Of a stretch of 64,000 bases of DNA, positions 50,322 to 59,472 are shown one piece after another; within the stretch, counting starts at the first letter, position 1, and every line of letters begins with the position of its first letter. This stretch comes from Arthrobacter sp. MMS18-M83 (GTDB taxonomy: Bacteria > Actinomycetota > Actinomycetes > Actinomycetales > Micrococcaceae). Below the pieces are notes generated by a model. The model was not told where the DNA came from. It saw nothing but the letters and a program-made list of their open reading frames with translations, and ran no database searches. The DNA is taken from contig NZ_CP113343.1 in NCBI RefSeq assembly GCF_026683955.1, positions 868,001-932,000 on the forward strand. The letters are read 5' to 3'. The translations under genes and the position numbers were made by a program.

Positions 50322-51089
50322 TAACACGTCCTTTTGCTTAGTGACCTTCCGCCGAGACGAGATGCCGGACGGCACCCCGTTGGCCCGTGGCAGCGATAAG
50401 AAATATCTCTCTTTGTCATTCCGATCTTCGATCGTCGCTGGGCGGAACCTCCGCGCAACCAGGGCGCTACGCGCCGCTCGCAATCCAAAACTTCGTTCGG
50501 TGCTCCTGCCTCGCTTATTTCCTCGCGAACTTTTGGACCGCTCCCGGTACCCCAAGTTGCACTCCGGCCCCTCATGCCCAGCAGCGGATCCCCTATCAGA
50601 ACGACTCCGGAAACTGCTGACCCGCTGGCCCCGACCTCCCCGGCCCGGTTGCCGAATCACCCCAACTGCATGACGTGCCAAACCCCGCCCTGATAACTTA
50701 CCTATCGGCGCCGGGGCCTGGAGCAGGCGCAGGGGAACTATGAAGGCGACCGGCGGAAATGTTCAGATTCCGACGCTTTTCAACATCCTCAGGGGACCGG
50801 TAACCGCGAATGGCGGCCAACGGTGCGAACCCGGCGCTCGCGAGCATCCGGAGTGAGGAAGGATCGGGATCGATGGAGACCCACGAGCCGACGGCCACGG
50901 GCCTGCCCCGACACGTCCATCCAGACCGGCACCCCCCATAGCGGTGGCGGCAAAGAACACGCTGCACACCCAGCTGGACTGGGTACGATGAGCCCTAGAT
51001 CCACGCCGGGCGCTCCTGGACGGTCATCGTCCGGTTCACGCGTTCAGGTCTCAGCCGGATCACTCAACCGAACGGAACGGAACACAGCC
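50322..51089. other. Region without recognisable genes
   Basis: Several overlapping frames exist on both strands, but none shows family motifs or a good ribosome site. It is probably decayed or non-coding DNA plus the promoter of the SDR gene at 51090. Confidence 0.4.
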
Positions 51090-51857
51090 ATGCTGCTAAA
51101 GGACAAGACAGTCATCGTGACGGGCGGCAACAGTGGAATCGGTGAGGCGATCGTGCTCGCCGCCGCGGCTGCGGGCGCCAACATTGTCATCGACTACGTG
51201 GCGCATCCCGAGGAGACCTCATCCCTGATCGCCCGCGTCCAGGCGGCCGGCGGGAAGGCCGTCGGACTGGAAGCGGACATCAGCTCGGTTGCGGGTCTGC
51301 AGGCGCTCGTGCAAAAGGCCGTCGAGGCCTTCGGTGGCTTGGATGTGCTCGTCAACAACGCGGGGATCGAAACCCGGACCTCTGTGCTGGAGACCTCGGA
51401 AGAGCAATACCAGAAAGTACTCGACATCAACCTCAAAAGCGCGTTCTTCGGCACCCAGCTGGCGGCGAAACAATTCATCCTCCAAGGCCACGGCGGCGTG
51501 ATCTTGAATATTTCCTCCGTCCACGAGGATTGGCCGATGCCCGGCAATACCGCCTATTGCGTAGCCAAGGGCGGGATGCGGATGCTCACGCGCACGGCCG
51601 GCGTCGAACTTGGCCAGCACGGTATCCGCGTCCTCAACCTGTGCCCTGGCGCGGTGGAGACACCCATCAATGCCTCCACCATGGCCGACGCCGGGAAGCT
51701 GAAGTCCCTGGATGCTGCCATCCCTCTCGGACGCATGGCAAAGCCGGAGGAAATCGCCCGCATGGCCGTCGTGCTTGCCTCCGACACCTCCGCCTATATG
51801 ACCTCCACCTCGGTCTTCGTCGATGGCGGCATCATGCAGGGAAGCGTCGGCCTGTGA
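51090..51857 (+). CDS. SDR family oxidoreductase, glucose 1-dehydrogenase-like
   Basis: A 255-residue SDR: VIVTGGNSGIGEAIVLAAA (cofactor), VLVNNAGIETRTSV, catalytic Ser in ILNISSVHED and Tyr/Lys in TAYCVAKGGMRML, then LNLCPGAVETPINAS. It resembles glucose 1-dehydrogenases. ATG 51090 starts at the family N-terminus; the longer upstream frame is rejected. Its stop overlaps the GTG of a GMC oxidoreductase by 4 bases, so both probably act on the same sugar or polyol. Confidence 0.88.
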   Translation: MLLKDKTVIVTGGNSGIGEAIVLAAAAAGANIVIDYVAHPEETSSLIARVQAAGGKAVGLEADISSVAGLQALVQKAVEAFGGLDVLVNNAGIETRTSVLETSEEQYQKVLDINLKSAFFGTQLAAKQFILQGHGGVILNISSVHEDWPMPGNTAYCVAKGGMRMLTRTAGVELGQHGIRVLNLCPGAVETPINASTMADAGKLKSLDAAIPLGRMAKPEEIARMAVVLASDTSAYMTSTSVFVDGGIMQGSVGL

Positions 51858-53446
51858 ACACGCACTCCAGCGACGCGGGGGACGCGTACGACGTCGTAGT
51901 CATCGGCAGCGGTCCCGGCGGCGGAAGCCTGGCCGGCAGGTTGGCCCAGACCGGCAAGCGGATCCTGCTTCTGGAACGCGGGGACTACCTCAAACGCGAG
52001 CGGGCCAACTGGGACTCCCGCGAAGTGTTCGCCAAGGGTCGGTACACAGTAGCCGAAACCTTCTATGACCGGGCCGGTAAACCGTTTCATCCCGGGCTGC
52101 ACTATTACGTAGGCGGCAACTCAAAGGTCTACGGCGCCGCACTATTCCGGCTTACCCCGGCAGATTTCGGACAAATCCGCCACCATGGCGGTATCTCACC
52201 GGCATGGCCGATCAGCTATGCCGAGCTGGAACCCTACTATGTCCAGGCCGAACACCAGTTCATGGTCCACGGGCGCCACGGGGAGGACCCCTTCGCCGGG
52301 GCATCCAGCCACGACTACGCGCACGCGCCGGTGAAACACGAAAAACGGATTCAGGAGCTCTCTGATGGGCTCGAAAAACTCGGACTCCATCCCTTCCACC
52401 TGCCTTTGGGCATCAATCTGGACCAGAATCCGGACGGCACTGCCACCGTCGGTTCGGCGTGCATCCGCTGTGACCGGGTCGACGGCTTCCCCTGCCTTCT
52501 GGGTGCTAAGTCGGATGCGGAAACAGCGGCGGTGAACCCGGCCCTGGCCTCCCACCCGAACCTGACCCTGATCACCCGGGCCACCGTCCAACGCCTCATA
52601 ACCGATGAGTCCGGCCGCACAGTCACCGCGGTCCAGACCACCATGGAGGACGGAAGCTCCCGAACCTTCGCCGGAGACATCGTGGTCCTCTCCGCCGGGT
52701 CGATCCTCTCATCGGTTCTGCTGCTGCAGTCAGCCAACGACCGGCACCCGCGCGGGCTGGGGAACAGCTCCGACGTCGTCGGCCGGCACTACATGCGGCA
52801 TAACAACGTCGGTTTGATGGCTGTGTCCAAAGAACCCAACCCCACCGTGTTCCAGAAGACACTTGCCTTGAACGATTTCTACGGCCCCAGTGCGGAATGG
52901 GAGTACCCCATGGGGAACATCCAAATGCTGGGAAAGTCCGACGACTGGCAGATCAAAGCCGAAGCGCCCAAACCGTTCGGGCTCGGACCGACCTCCGCCT
53001 TCGGGGCGGTCGCCTCGCACGCCCTTGATTTCTGGTTGGCTGCTGAAGATCTTCCTTTGCCCGAGAGCCGGGTGACGCTGCAAGCCGACGGGTCCGTCCG
53101 GCTGGCACTTCAGCCCGAAAACAATACCGAGGGCGTCAACCGACTTCGGAAAACCTTCGACGGCGTTTTGAACCGGCTCGATGCCCGTTCGACTTCCTTC
53201 GCGCGAAGCATCTACCCCCACAAAGACATGGACATCACAGCCACCGCCCATCAGGCAGGAACCGTCCGGTTCGGAACCGATCCCACGGCTGCAGCTCTGG
53301 ATCTGGACTGCAAAGCCTACGACCTTGACAACCTCTATGTCGTCGACGGCAGTTTCATGCCTTCCATCGGTGCTGTGAACCCGACCCTGACCATCATCGC
53401 CAACGCTTTGCGCGTCGCTGACCGTATCGCTGAACGCATCCTCTGA
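51854..53446 (+). CDS. GMC-family FAD oxidoreductase
   Basis: A 530-residue flavoprotein. The FAD motif is VVVIGSGPGGGSLAGRLAQ near residue 15, the GMC segment HYYVGGNSKVYGAALFR follows, and the C-terminus has HQAGTVRFGTDP and NLYVVDGSFMPSIGAVNPTLT with the catalytic His/Asn region. Such enzymes oxidise alcohol groups of sugars, polyols or sterols. GTG 51854 overlaps the stop of the SDR gene. No gluconate-dehydrogenase partner subunits or signal peptide are seen, so it is probably cytosolic. Confidence 0.88.
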   Translation: MNTHSSDAGDAYDVVVIGSGPGGGSLAGRLAQTGKRILLLERGDYLKRERANWDSREVFAKGRYTVAETFYDRAGKPFHPGLHYYVGGNSKVYGAALFRLTPADFGQIRHHGGISPAWPISYAELEPYYVQAEHQFMVHGRHGEDPFAGASSHDYAHAPVKHEKRIQELSDGLEKLGLHPFHLPLGINLDQNPDGTATVGSACIRCDRVDGFPCLLGAKSDAETAAVNPALASHPNLTLITRATVQRLITDESGRTVTAVQTTMEDGSSRTFAGDIVVLSAGSILSSVLLLQSANDRHPRGLGNSSDVVGRHYMRHNNVGLMAVSKEPNPTVFQKTLALNDFYGPSAEWEYPMGNIQMLGKSDDWQIKAEAPKPFGLGPTSAFGAVASHALDFWLAAEDLPLPESRVTLQADGSVRLALQPENNTEGVNRLRKTFDGVLNRLDARSTSFARSIYPHKDMDITATAHQAGTVRFGTDPTAAALDLDCKAYDLDNLYVVDGSFMPSIGAVNPTLTIIANALRVADRIAERIL

Positions 53447-53508
53447 CCTGGGTCGCCGCCTGGCGCCGCCAACGCCCGGAATCGCAATAGTGCTTGGCCG
53501 TCCATGGC

Positions 53509-54237
53509 TCAGCCGCGGAGGGTCCCCTGGGCGGCCCTTTCGGCTGCGGCCTCCCCGCCCCGGCCCCGCAGGACCCGCGCTATGGCCACTGCGAGGAGGG
53601 AGCCTGCGACCGGGCCGGTGGCATAGATCCAGAACCGGCTGAAATCTCCAGTGATCAGGTCAGGAGCAAACGACCTGATCGGGTTCATTGACGCGCCGCT
53701 CACGGGGCCTGCCCACAGGCCGGCCATGACAATGTACGCGGCGATTCCGAACGCCGACAGGGCGCCCACGTTCTGCGCTCCGGAGGCGACGGCGAGAACG
53801 GTGCTGACGAGCCCCGCGGTCAGCAGGACTTCCACGGTGAATGCCTGGTAGTCGGAGAATTCCGGGCCGGGAACGGTCATCCCGTCCTTGCCGTAGTGGC
53901 CAAACACGGCCAGGAGCGTCGCTGAGGCGAGCATCGCTCCGGCAGCCTGGACGAGCACATAGCCAGGGACTCGTGGCCAGGGAAAGTCCCGACGCAGCGC
54001 GAACGCCAGGGTCACGACGGGGTTCAGATGAGCCCCGGAAATGGGGCCGATGAAGAGAACGACGGCGATGATCATCAGCGCCGGCGTCATCACCATGGCT
54101 GTGTGCCCGAGCCCTCCGTGTGTCGCGGTGTTTACCACGTCGGCACCGGCCGCGGCCAACACCAGAAGGTAGGTCCCGAGGAACTCACCGAAAAGGCGCC
54201 GTGATCCGTTGCCGGGTTGGCTGAAGGCCCGAATCAT
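53509..54237 (-). CDS. Aquaporin/MIP family channel
   Basis: A 242-residue membrane channel with six helices and the two half-helix NPA-type motifs, here NPV (GAHLNPVVTLAFAL) and NPI (GASMNPIRSFAPD), followed by the typical Arg-Ser. It passes water or small neutral solutes. The start MIRAFSQPG at 54237 follows GAGG; the longer frame adds an Arg-rich extension unlikely to be translated. Confidence 0.87.
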   Translation of the reverse strand: MIRAFSQPGNGSRRLFGEFLGTYLLVLAAAGADVVNTATHGGLGHTAMVMTPALMIIAVVLFIGPISGAHLNPVVTLAFALRRDFPWPRVPGYVLVQAAGAMLASATLLAVFGHYGKDGMTVPGPEFSDYQAFTVEVLLTAGLVSTVLAVASGAQNVGALSAFGIAAYIVMAGLWAGPVSGASMNPIRSFAPDLITGDFSRFWIYATGPVAGSLLAVAIARVLRGRGGEAAAERAAQGTLRG

Positions 54238-54318
54238 GCGATGGTCCTCGAGGGAGAGGCCCGGGTGCCTCCGCCGTCCGGGCCGTCCTGCCGTGCCGCG
54301 TGTCGGCATCCGTGCGGC

Positions 54319-54735
54319 CTAGAATCCGGCGATACGCGCGGAAACGACAGTGTCTTCGCTCAGATGATAGGACGCACAGATCCGATGGTAGCCGTCGGCG
54401 ATCCTGGCAGCAGTACCGGCTTTCTTGCCGCCGCGGATCACCAGGCACGGTGAGAGCGCCGTACCGGCCCTGACCCGGCCCAGTTCCTTGGCAACGTCCG
54501 GGTCATCGGCCGGCAACAGAGGCAGCCCGGCGGCACGGAGAAGGTCCTTGGCCTTAAACGACACGGTATCCGCCTGTTCCAGGGCCTTGACCGCCCGGCT
54601 GACGGCTTTGGGGCCGGCGATAAGGGAGAGATACGAGGCCGCGGCCGGATAGTCGTGTTGTTCTGGTTTGTCCAGCCACTTCACGGTCGGCCCGGAGTGG
54701 TCTTTGGCTTTGGAAAGTCCGCTGTGTTTGGTCAT
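54319..54735 (-). CDS. Conserved hypothetical protein with ParB-like DGYHR motif
   Basis: A 138-residue protein beginning MTKHSGLSKAKD. The C-terminal part has LVIRGGKKAGTAARIADGYHRICASYHL; the string IADGYHR resembles the GxxR/DGxHR region of ParB/sulfiredoxin-like domains. The middle (VSFKAKDLLRAAGLPLLPAD) is helical. Similar proteins are common but uncharacterised in actinobacteria. Function unknown. Confidence 0.7.
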   Translation of the reverse strand: MTKHSGLSKAKDHSGPTVKWLDKPEQHDYPAAASYLSLIAGPKAVSRAVKALEQADTVSFKAKDLLRAAGLPLLPADDPDVAKELGRVRAGTALSPCLVIRGGKKAGTAARIADGYHRICASYHLSEDTVVSARIAGF

Positions 54736-54798
54736 GATGCTCCTTCTGATCCGCTGATGGAGGGCGTCCGGTGTTGCAGGTGGTCCGGATTATCCTCT

Positions 54799-55191
54799 TC
54801 ATGGCCGGGAACGGCCAGCACAGGCAATGCGCCGTGGTTGACTTGCAGGCATGTCAATCGAGGACAGCCCAGCCGACCCGCCGCGGCAGCATGCGGATGA
54901 ACGCGGGTGGGGTATCCGCTTCCCGGGCGAGGGCTGCGCCAGGTCGATCGCGGCGTTCAGCTCTGCGGTCATCGCTGTGACCTGCCGGTCTAAAAGTTGT
55001 TGGAGAGTATTTCCGGTAGCGATCTGGGCTGCGACCGTTGACCCTGCAGACGTCCCGAGCAAAGTCGTCGAGTGGGTCAGGAGACGCCGCACCAGGCCGG
55101 CATCCTGGTGGCCGAGGAGGAAACCGGCCTGCCAGGCGATTCCCGCCACTCCGCCTCCGGCGAGTACAAGGGAGCGCTCCGTTGAAATCAT
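54799..55191 (-). pseudogene. Patatin-like phospholipase, truncated
   Basis: The first 90 residues are a patatin N-terminus: SLVLAGGGVAGIAWQAGFL (oxyanion glycine loop) and LGTSAGSTVAAQIATG (nucleophile GTSAGS). The frame then enters unrelated Arg/Ser-rich sequence and stops at 130 residues, so the catalytic Asp and half the fold are lost. Its ATG overlaps the stop of the upstream decarboxylase by 4 bases, showing that both belonged to one operon. Confidence 0.75.
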
Positions 55192-56459
55192 GCGTTCTCC
55201 TCAGATCTAACGGTCGCCAGCTTCGACCGGACTCGCACGAGCGGTGCGTTCGGATCCTGCGGTTGGGGGATAGCGGTGAGCGCGAACTGGTCGATGACAC
55301 CGGGCCGGAAGACGAGGCACTCCGTCGAGCCGCCGAACTGGAAGCACCCCAGATCGTCGCCCTTGTTCACATGGTGGCCCGGGACGATCTCCGGAGCGAT
55401 GACGCAGGACGAGACCTCGACCATGCCCACCGGGATCACCGCCATGAGACCGATGACGGGGTCGTCGGCCTGGATCAGGATGATCGCGCGGGCCGCGAGA
55501 TGGGCCAGATATGACTGCGAGAGGGTTGCCTCGACGGCGTTGGCCCCCTCTGACTCCGCCTCGGAGAAGTAGGTGCCGTCCTTGAGGTACGCCCGCACGA
55601 TCGTTCCGGCGACGGGAGCGTGCCAGCGGTGATAGTTCAGCGCGCTCAGGAACGCCTGGTACACCGTTCCGCCGACAAAATGATCCACCGACTCGTCGCG
55701 GGCGAGCAGGTCATCGAGCGAGTAGGGCTGGTTCTTGACCCAGAACCGGCTCTGGCGTTGAACGTGGGAGCTTATCTTGTACGGGGTCGACTCGCAGGCG
55801 CTGACAATGACCTTGTCGTCTTCGGGTGCAGCGACTGGCCTGGAGGTCGATGTGAGCCGGCGGGCGAAGAAGTCGTTCCACGACGTGAAGCCCCAGTGCT
55901 CGGCGAGGGCGTCGTGTTGGTAATCGTCCATCCCGACAACCTGCCGCGCCTTCTGCGACATCCACCCGGACGGCGAGTCATTAAGCACATACAGCGAGTC
56001 CTCGCTGGTCAGGAACACGCACCAGGCGTCCAGGATCTTGCGGAACATGGCGACGATCCGCGGGTCGCGGTGGGCCGCGAACCCGGCCTTGGTTCCCATG
56101 GTCCAATCGAGGATCGCCGTCAACGGCGTGGTGACCATGCCGCCTTCGCTGAACTCGGGTGCAGTCGTCAGGACCTCGTTGATCAGTAGAAGCATCTGGT
56201 CAACGCTCGTGAGGTGCCGTTTGCGGTAGGGCTTCGACGTCGGAACCTGCTCGATCATCTCCGTCATGTAGAGGCGGACAACCGGATCGCTCGCGATCAG
56301 TTCCTTGAATTCCACGATCACAGGATGCAGAAGAGCATCTTCTCCCCGGGCCTCCGCCCGTTCCCGGTGACCGGCAATCCATTCCTCAAGGTCGTCTTGT
56401 CGCTCGGGCAGCCAGCCACCCAGTCGTCGGACACGGTCGGATGAAGCGTTGATTGTCAT
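55188..56459 (-). CDS. Phosphatidylserine decarboxylase family protein, PsiD-like
   Basis: A 423-residue protein with an N-terminal PSD-associated helical domain (HPVIVEFKELIASDPVVRLY region, split as HPVIVEFKELIAS) and a C-terminal decarboxylase domain: ALNYHRWHAPVAGTI (His of the active site), VIPVGMVEVSSC, and FQFGGSTECLVF, where the GGST is the self-cleavage site that creates the pyruvoyl group. This layout matches the tryptophan/aromatic amino acid decarboxylase-like branch (PsiD type) rather than membrane phosphatidylserine decarboxylase, so the substrate may be a free amino acid. Start ATG 56459. Confidence 0.82.
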   Translation of the reverse strand: MTINASSDRVRRLGGWLPERQDDLEEWIAGHRERAEARGEDALLHPVIVEFKELIASDPVVRLYMTEMIEQVPTSKPYRKRHLTSVDQMLLLINEVLTTAPEFSEGGMVTTPLTAILDWTMGTKAGFAAHRDPRIVAMFRKILDAWCVFLTSEDSLYVLNDSPSGWMSQKARQVVGMDDYQHDALAEHWGFTSWNDFFARRLTSTSRPVAAPEDDKVIVSACESTPYKISSHVQRQSRFWVKNQPYSLDDLLARDESVDHFVGGTVYQAFLSALNYHRWHAPVAGTIVRAYLKDGTYFSEAESEGANAVEATLSQSYLAHLAARAIILIQADDPVIGLMAVIPVGMVEVSSCVIAPEIVPGHHVNKGDDLGCFQFGGSTECLVFRPGVIDQFALTAIPQPQDPNAPLVRVRSKLATVRSEENA

Positions 56460-56522
56460 AGTGCCGAGCCTACGCGCCTCCAAACCAGCTTCGGAGACAT
56501 ATGAACGGCAGACGGCAAAGAC

Positions 56523-56768
56523 ATGGTCATCGGCGCCACAAGCGCCGTCGCACCTCTCTGGGCAGCACTCGTCACCCTGCTGACCCAGTCAACGAACCGT
56601 CGTATCGGTCTGATCCAGCCCCCGCTTTACAGCCGGACTTCCGGGTTCCATGACGTCACCACAGGAAACAACGGCACCTACCAGGCCGCGGCCGGTTGGG
56701 ATCCCTGCACCGGGCTAGGCACCCCCGACGGGACAGCGCTGCTGGCGGCGATCACGGCCGGTCACTAA
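56523..56768 (+). pseudogene. Sedolisin (S53 peptidase) C-terminal fragment
   Basis: The 81 residues begin with MVIGATSAVAPLWAALV, corresponding to the family's G-T-S-x-x-x-P box with the catalytic Ser, and end with FHDVTTGNNGTYQAAAGWDP and CTGLGTPDGTALLAAI, the calcium-binding C-terminus. Propeptide, catalytic Glu and Asp are missing, so it is a dead 3' remnant. Confidence 0.82.
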
Positions 56769-56786
56769 GAGTCACCCGGGCCGCCC

Positions 56787-57113
56787 TTACCTGCCGGCAC
56801 GTCTGCCGTCAGCGAGCCGTTCTTCCAGGCCTTCGTCGCGGCCGAAGAGGGCTTCATCACCGACCCGCGTCTGCGCGGCCAGGTTCGGTTCCTGGGTCTT
56901 GGGTGTGGATTCGGCGGTCATCTGCCAGCCGCGGACGACATTGGCGAGGTTGTCGAACTCCTCGGCGTCCCCGGTGTTTCCGGCGGCCCGCTACTCTTCA
57001 GCTTTGCGGGACGCAGGGAAGGCCTTGTTTGGGGACTGATACCAGCGACCAGCTCGCCGCCTCGATCCCGTCAGCGGAGCTGATCCCATGCTTACGTCCG
57101 GAGCGGCGGATGT
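56787..57113 (-). pseudogene. Toxin-like remnant and unassigned fragment downstream of antitoxin
   Basis: Just after the antitoxin stop the reverse strand reads HIRRSGRKHGISSADGIEAA, the RKHGI-type opening of small toxins paired with CopG antitoxins, but it degenerates within about 40 codons. A second open frame (56790-56990, containing EEFDNLANVVRGWQM) has no start codon and no family I recognise. Both look like leftovers. Confidence 0.45.
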
Positions 57114-57373
57114 TCACGCCGCGTGTGACCAAGCGGCCAAGGCGGCGCGGATCGCCTCGGACCGGTTGAGGTCCTCGCGCTCGGCGCGTGCCATCACCGC
57201 TGCAAGCTCGTCGACCGTCAGCCGTACGGGAACGACCTGAGATGCCTCCGCCCCCGGGCAGGGCGCCTCATCCGCGCCTTCAGCTCCTCAAGCTCGTAAC
57301 CGGCCTCGGCTTCCTCGACCCACCGATCGATCTCGGTCTCCGAGACTTCCCGTCCGTGCATCTTGCGTTCCAT
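57114..57373 (-). pseudogene. CopG/ribbon-helix-helix antitoxin, frameshifted
   Basis: MERKMHGREVSETEIDRWVEE and AGYELEELKARMRRP lie in one frame; QVVPVRLTVDELAAVMARAE and REDLNRSEAIRAALAAW (the DNA-binding ribbon-helix-helix) lie in the next. The switch falls in a run of five G (near 57252); one extra G restores an 86-residue antitoxin. Either a real mutation or a homopolymer sequencing error. Confidence 0.78.
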
Positions 57374-57491
57374 GCACTAATCGGATTACGAATGTCTCCG
57401 GGCGACCAGAGGAATTGACCGTTGTCCGTAAGGATACCCAAACGTGCTGTGATGATAGCGGGATCGGAGGCTCAGGTGGGATGCTGGACAC

Positions 57492-57941
57492 ATGAGCACG
57501 ATCGAATTCGATCTTGAGACAACTGCAAGTCCAGACAAGGTGCGCACGGCGCTGATCGAGTTCTCTGAACGGCGCCCCCAGGTGTGGCCGGGCATCGAGC
57601 CTTCGATGTATGAGGTCTACTCGGTCGGCGAGACCACCGCGGAAGTGCGCGAGGGCACCAAGGTTCCAGGCGGGAAGGTCTGGGCGCGCGAGCACTACGA
57701 CTGGTCTGACCCGCACACCGTGCGCTGGACGGTCCAGGAGAGCAACTTCTCCGCGCCGGGCAGCTACGTCGCAGCCACGGTCCGCCCCGCCCGCGACGGT
57801 GGCAGCGTCGTTCACGTCACCTGGGACCGCACCGGCAGCACTGTGCTGGGGCGGCTGATCTGCACGATGATCCGCAAGTCCAAGGGCAAGCCGGTCGCTG
57901 CATCATTCAATCGAGGTCTGGCGGTGCTGGAGAGGGACTAG
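57492..57941 (+). CDS. SRPBCC-family protein
   Basis: A 149-residue START/SRPBCC-like protein (MSTIEFDLETTASPDKVRTA) with the usual alternation of strands, VWAREHYDWSDPHTVRWTVQ and GGSVVHVTWDRTGSTVLGR, and a long C-terminal helix. Such proteins have a hydrophobic ligand pocket and are often called polyketide cyclase/dehydrase-like or lipid-binding. The ligand is unknown. Confidence 0.8.
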   Translation: MSTIEFDLETTASPDKVRTALIEFSERRPQVWPGIEPSMYEVYSVGETTAEVREGTKVPGGKVWAREHYDWSDPHTVRWTVQESNFSAPGSYVAATVRPARDGGSVVHVTWDRTGSTVLGRLICTMIRKSKGKPVAASFNRGLAVLERD

Positions 57942-58259
57942 GCCCAGACCGAGTGGTCGGAAAAAGAATCGTCGCCGCGAGGGGGCGCTGCCCCCCGAAA
58001 GACCACAACGTCTTGACTAGGACGCCTGGAGACCTGGTGGTTCGACCAGGCCTGGTGATACTCACCGCCGAAAGCCCTGTATGGGATCCCTCAACGGACG
58101 CCTTCAAAGCCGGCTTCGATGATCCGGGTTGTCGACTTCGGAAACTGACAGCTGATCGGCGGGGAAGGTCCCACAGGGCGGGTCCCGGTCCGACCCTTTC
58201 GAGACACTGCCCGGACGTCCTGCCGTACGGTTTTTCCGCTATCTGTGGTCTCCTCAAAA
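57942..58259. other. Intergenic region between convergent genes
   Basis: About 320 bases with no convincing ORF. Only the terminator at its right edge is recognisable. Confidence 0.4.
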
Positions 58260-58303
58260 CGGGCTGGCTACCCGGAACCACGTGGCTCCGGGCAGCCAGC
58301 CCG
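58260..58303 (-). terminator. Strong rho-independent terminator
   Basis: CGGGCTGGCT-x-CCCGGA...TCCGGG-x-AGCCAGCCCG forms a long stem with a CCACGTGG centre, followed on the reverse strand by TTTT. It ends the 58331-58954 gene. Confidence 0.8.
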
Positions 58304-58330
58304 ACGTAACTTCGCTCTGGTCTCCGATGA

Positions 58331-58954
58331 TTACGTTGACTTCACCGGCGTGAGCGCCCTCGCGATGATCTCGTAGTGGCGGAACTCAACCACCATGGCG
58401 CCAGCGTCGTTAGTTGCGCTGCGGATCTTCTCTGCGGGAGCGAGCGAGGCTTCGAGACTCGAGGCGGAGTCGAAGAGTGTCACCCCAGTGGCTTGGTTGG
58501 AGTCGCGATTGATCAACCAGAATCCGCCCTGGAAACCGGGGAGCTGGCGAGCCGCCGGGATGACGTTTTCTTTGATCTGTTTGGCGGCTGTCTCAACGGC
58601 ATCTGCGCTGCCGCTGGTTTCCGCAAGGCGAGCATGAGTTGCGGTCTCGTGCACCTTTTCGCCGGTGTTCGCCAGTACGTCAAAATGGTCCACCGATACC
58701 ACCTCGGCGCCGATCGCCTGGGTGGCATCGGTCCGGATCTGGTCCGCTGCCGGTCGGCTTGTCTCGAGCGCCTCCTTGTTGTCGAAGAAAGTGAACGAAA
58801 CACCGTCTCCGGTACCGCGGTCAGCGAGCCAGTAGCCGCCCATGAATCCCGGGATTCCTTGGGCAGCGGGGATGACTTGCTCCTGGACGATCTTGATCGC
58901 GGTATCGAGCCTATCGGGTGAGGCCTTGGTAACAGTCCTTCTCGCGTAGAACAT
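58331..58954 (-). CDS. Two-domain ABM-like (dimeric alpha/beta barrel) protein
   Basis: A 207-residue protein built of two similar halves, each with the pattern of an antibiotic-biosynthesis-monooxygenase-like fold: first half VIPAAQGIPGFMGGYWLADR and SFTFFDNKEALETS, second half VIPAARQLPGFQGGFWLINR and GVTLFDSASSLEAS. The internal duplication is obvious. Such proteins are small oxygenases or heme-degradation-like or stress proteins; no catalytic residues can be assigned. Transcribed alone. Confidence 0.78.
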   Translation of the reverse strand: MFYARRTVTKASPDRLDTAIKIVQEQVIPAAQGIPGFMGGYWLADRGTGDGVSFTFFDNKEALETSRPAADQIRTDATQAIGAEVVSVDHFDVLANTGEKVHETATHARLAETSGSADAVETAAKQIKENVIPAARQLPGFQGGFWLINRDSNQATGVTLFDSASSLEASLAPAEKIRSATNDAGAMVVEFRHYEIIARALTPVKST

Positions 58955-59472
58955 GGATCCTCCTTCTCGAACGCGTGCCCAGCCGGGTACCCGTTTGGTT
59001 TAGCACAGGACCCGAGAGACCTTCAAGGGCTTCAGAAAACGGAAAAATCGGACGCTAAGGGCGCATGGAGGGAAGTGGCGGCTGGACCGCAGCTTGTCAA
59101 TGGAATCCAGCCACAGCCCGTCCGCCTGGCGAATACTCAAAGCGACGGTCGCGAGTCCACTTCGCGGGTTTTGCCTTTATCTGAAGAAGTCGGGAGACGG
59201 TCACCACCTTTGTTTCCGTCCACGAAACCAAGGACCTTCCAGGGCATGCTGACGCCCGACGCTGCCTCCCCAACGGTGATTTCCTTTGCAGGAACCGTGG
59301 CGGCCAAGCGCGCGTTGCCGAAGGGCTCGAGGCCATCGACCTGCGGTCCATGGGGCTGTGATGGGCGTCAGGTGGCACCCGACAACGACTATGTAGACGA
59401 AGGAGCCGGAGCGGCCACGGCGCAGCTGGCACGTCCTCGATCCGAGTTTCATTCCCTACTCACACCGCCGGA
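58955..59472. other. Region without recognisable genes
   Basis: Some 500 bases with only unsupported overlapping frames on both strands. It contains the promoter of the leftward ABM-like gene and probably decayed sequence of the membrane protein that follows. Confidence 0.4.

Noticed and set aside
50341..50673. 110-codon forward frame and its reverse counterpart
   Set aside because: Arg/Pro/Ser-rich with no motif or ribosome site; left as region without recognisable genes.
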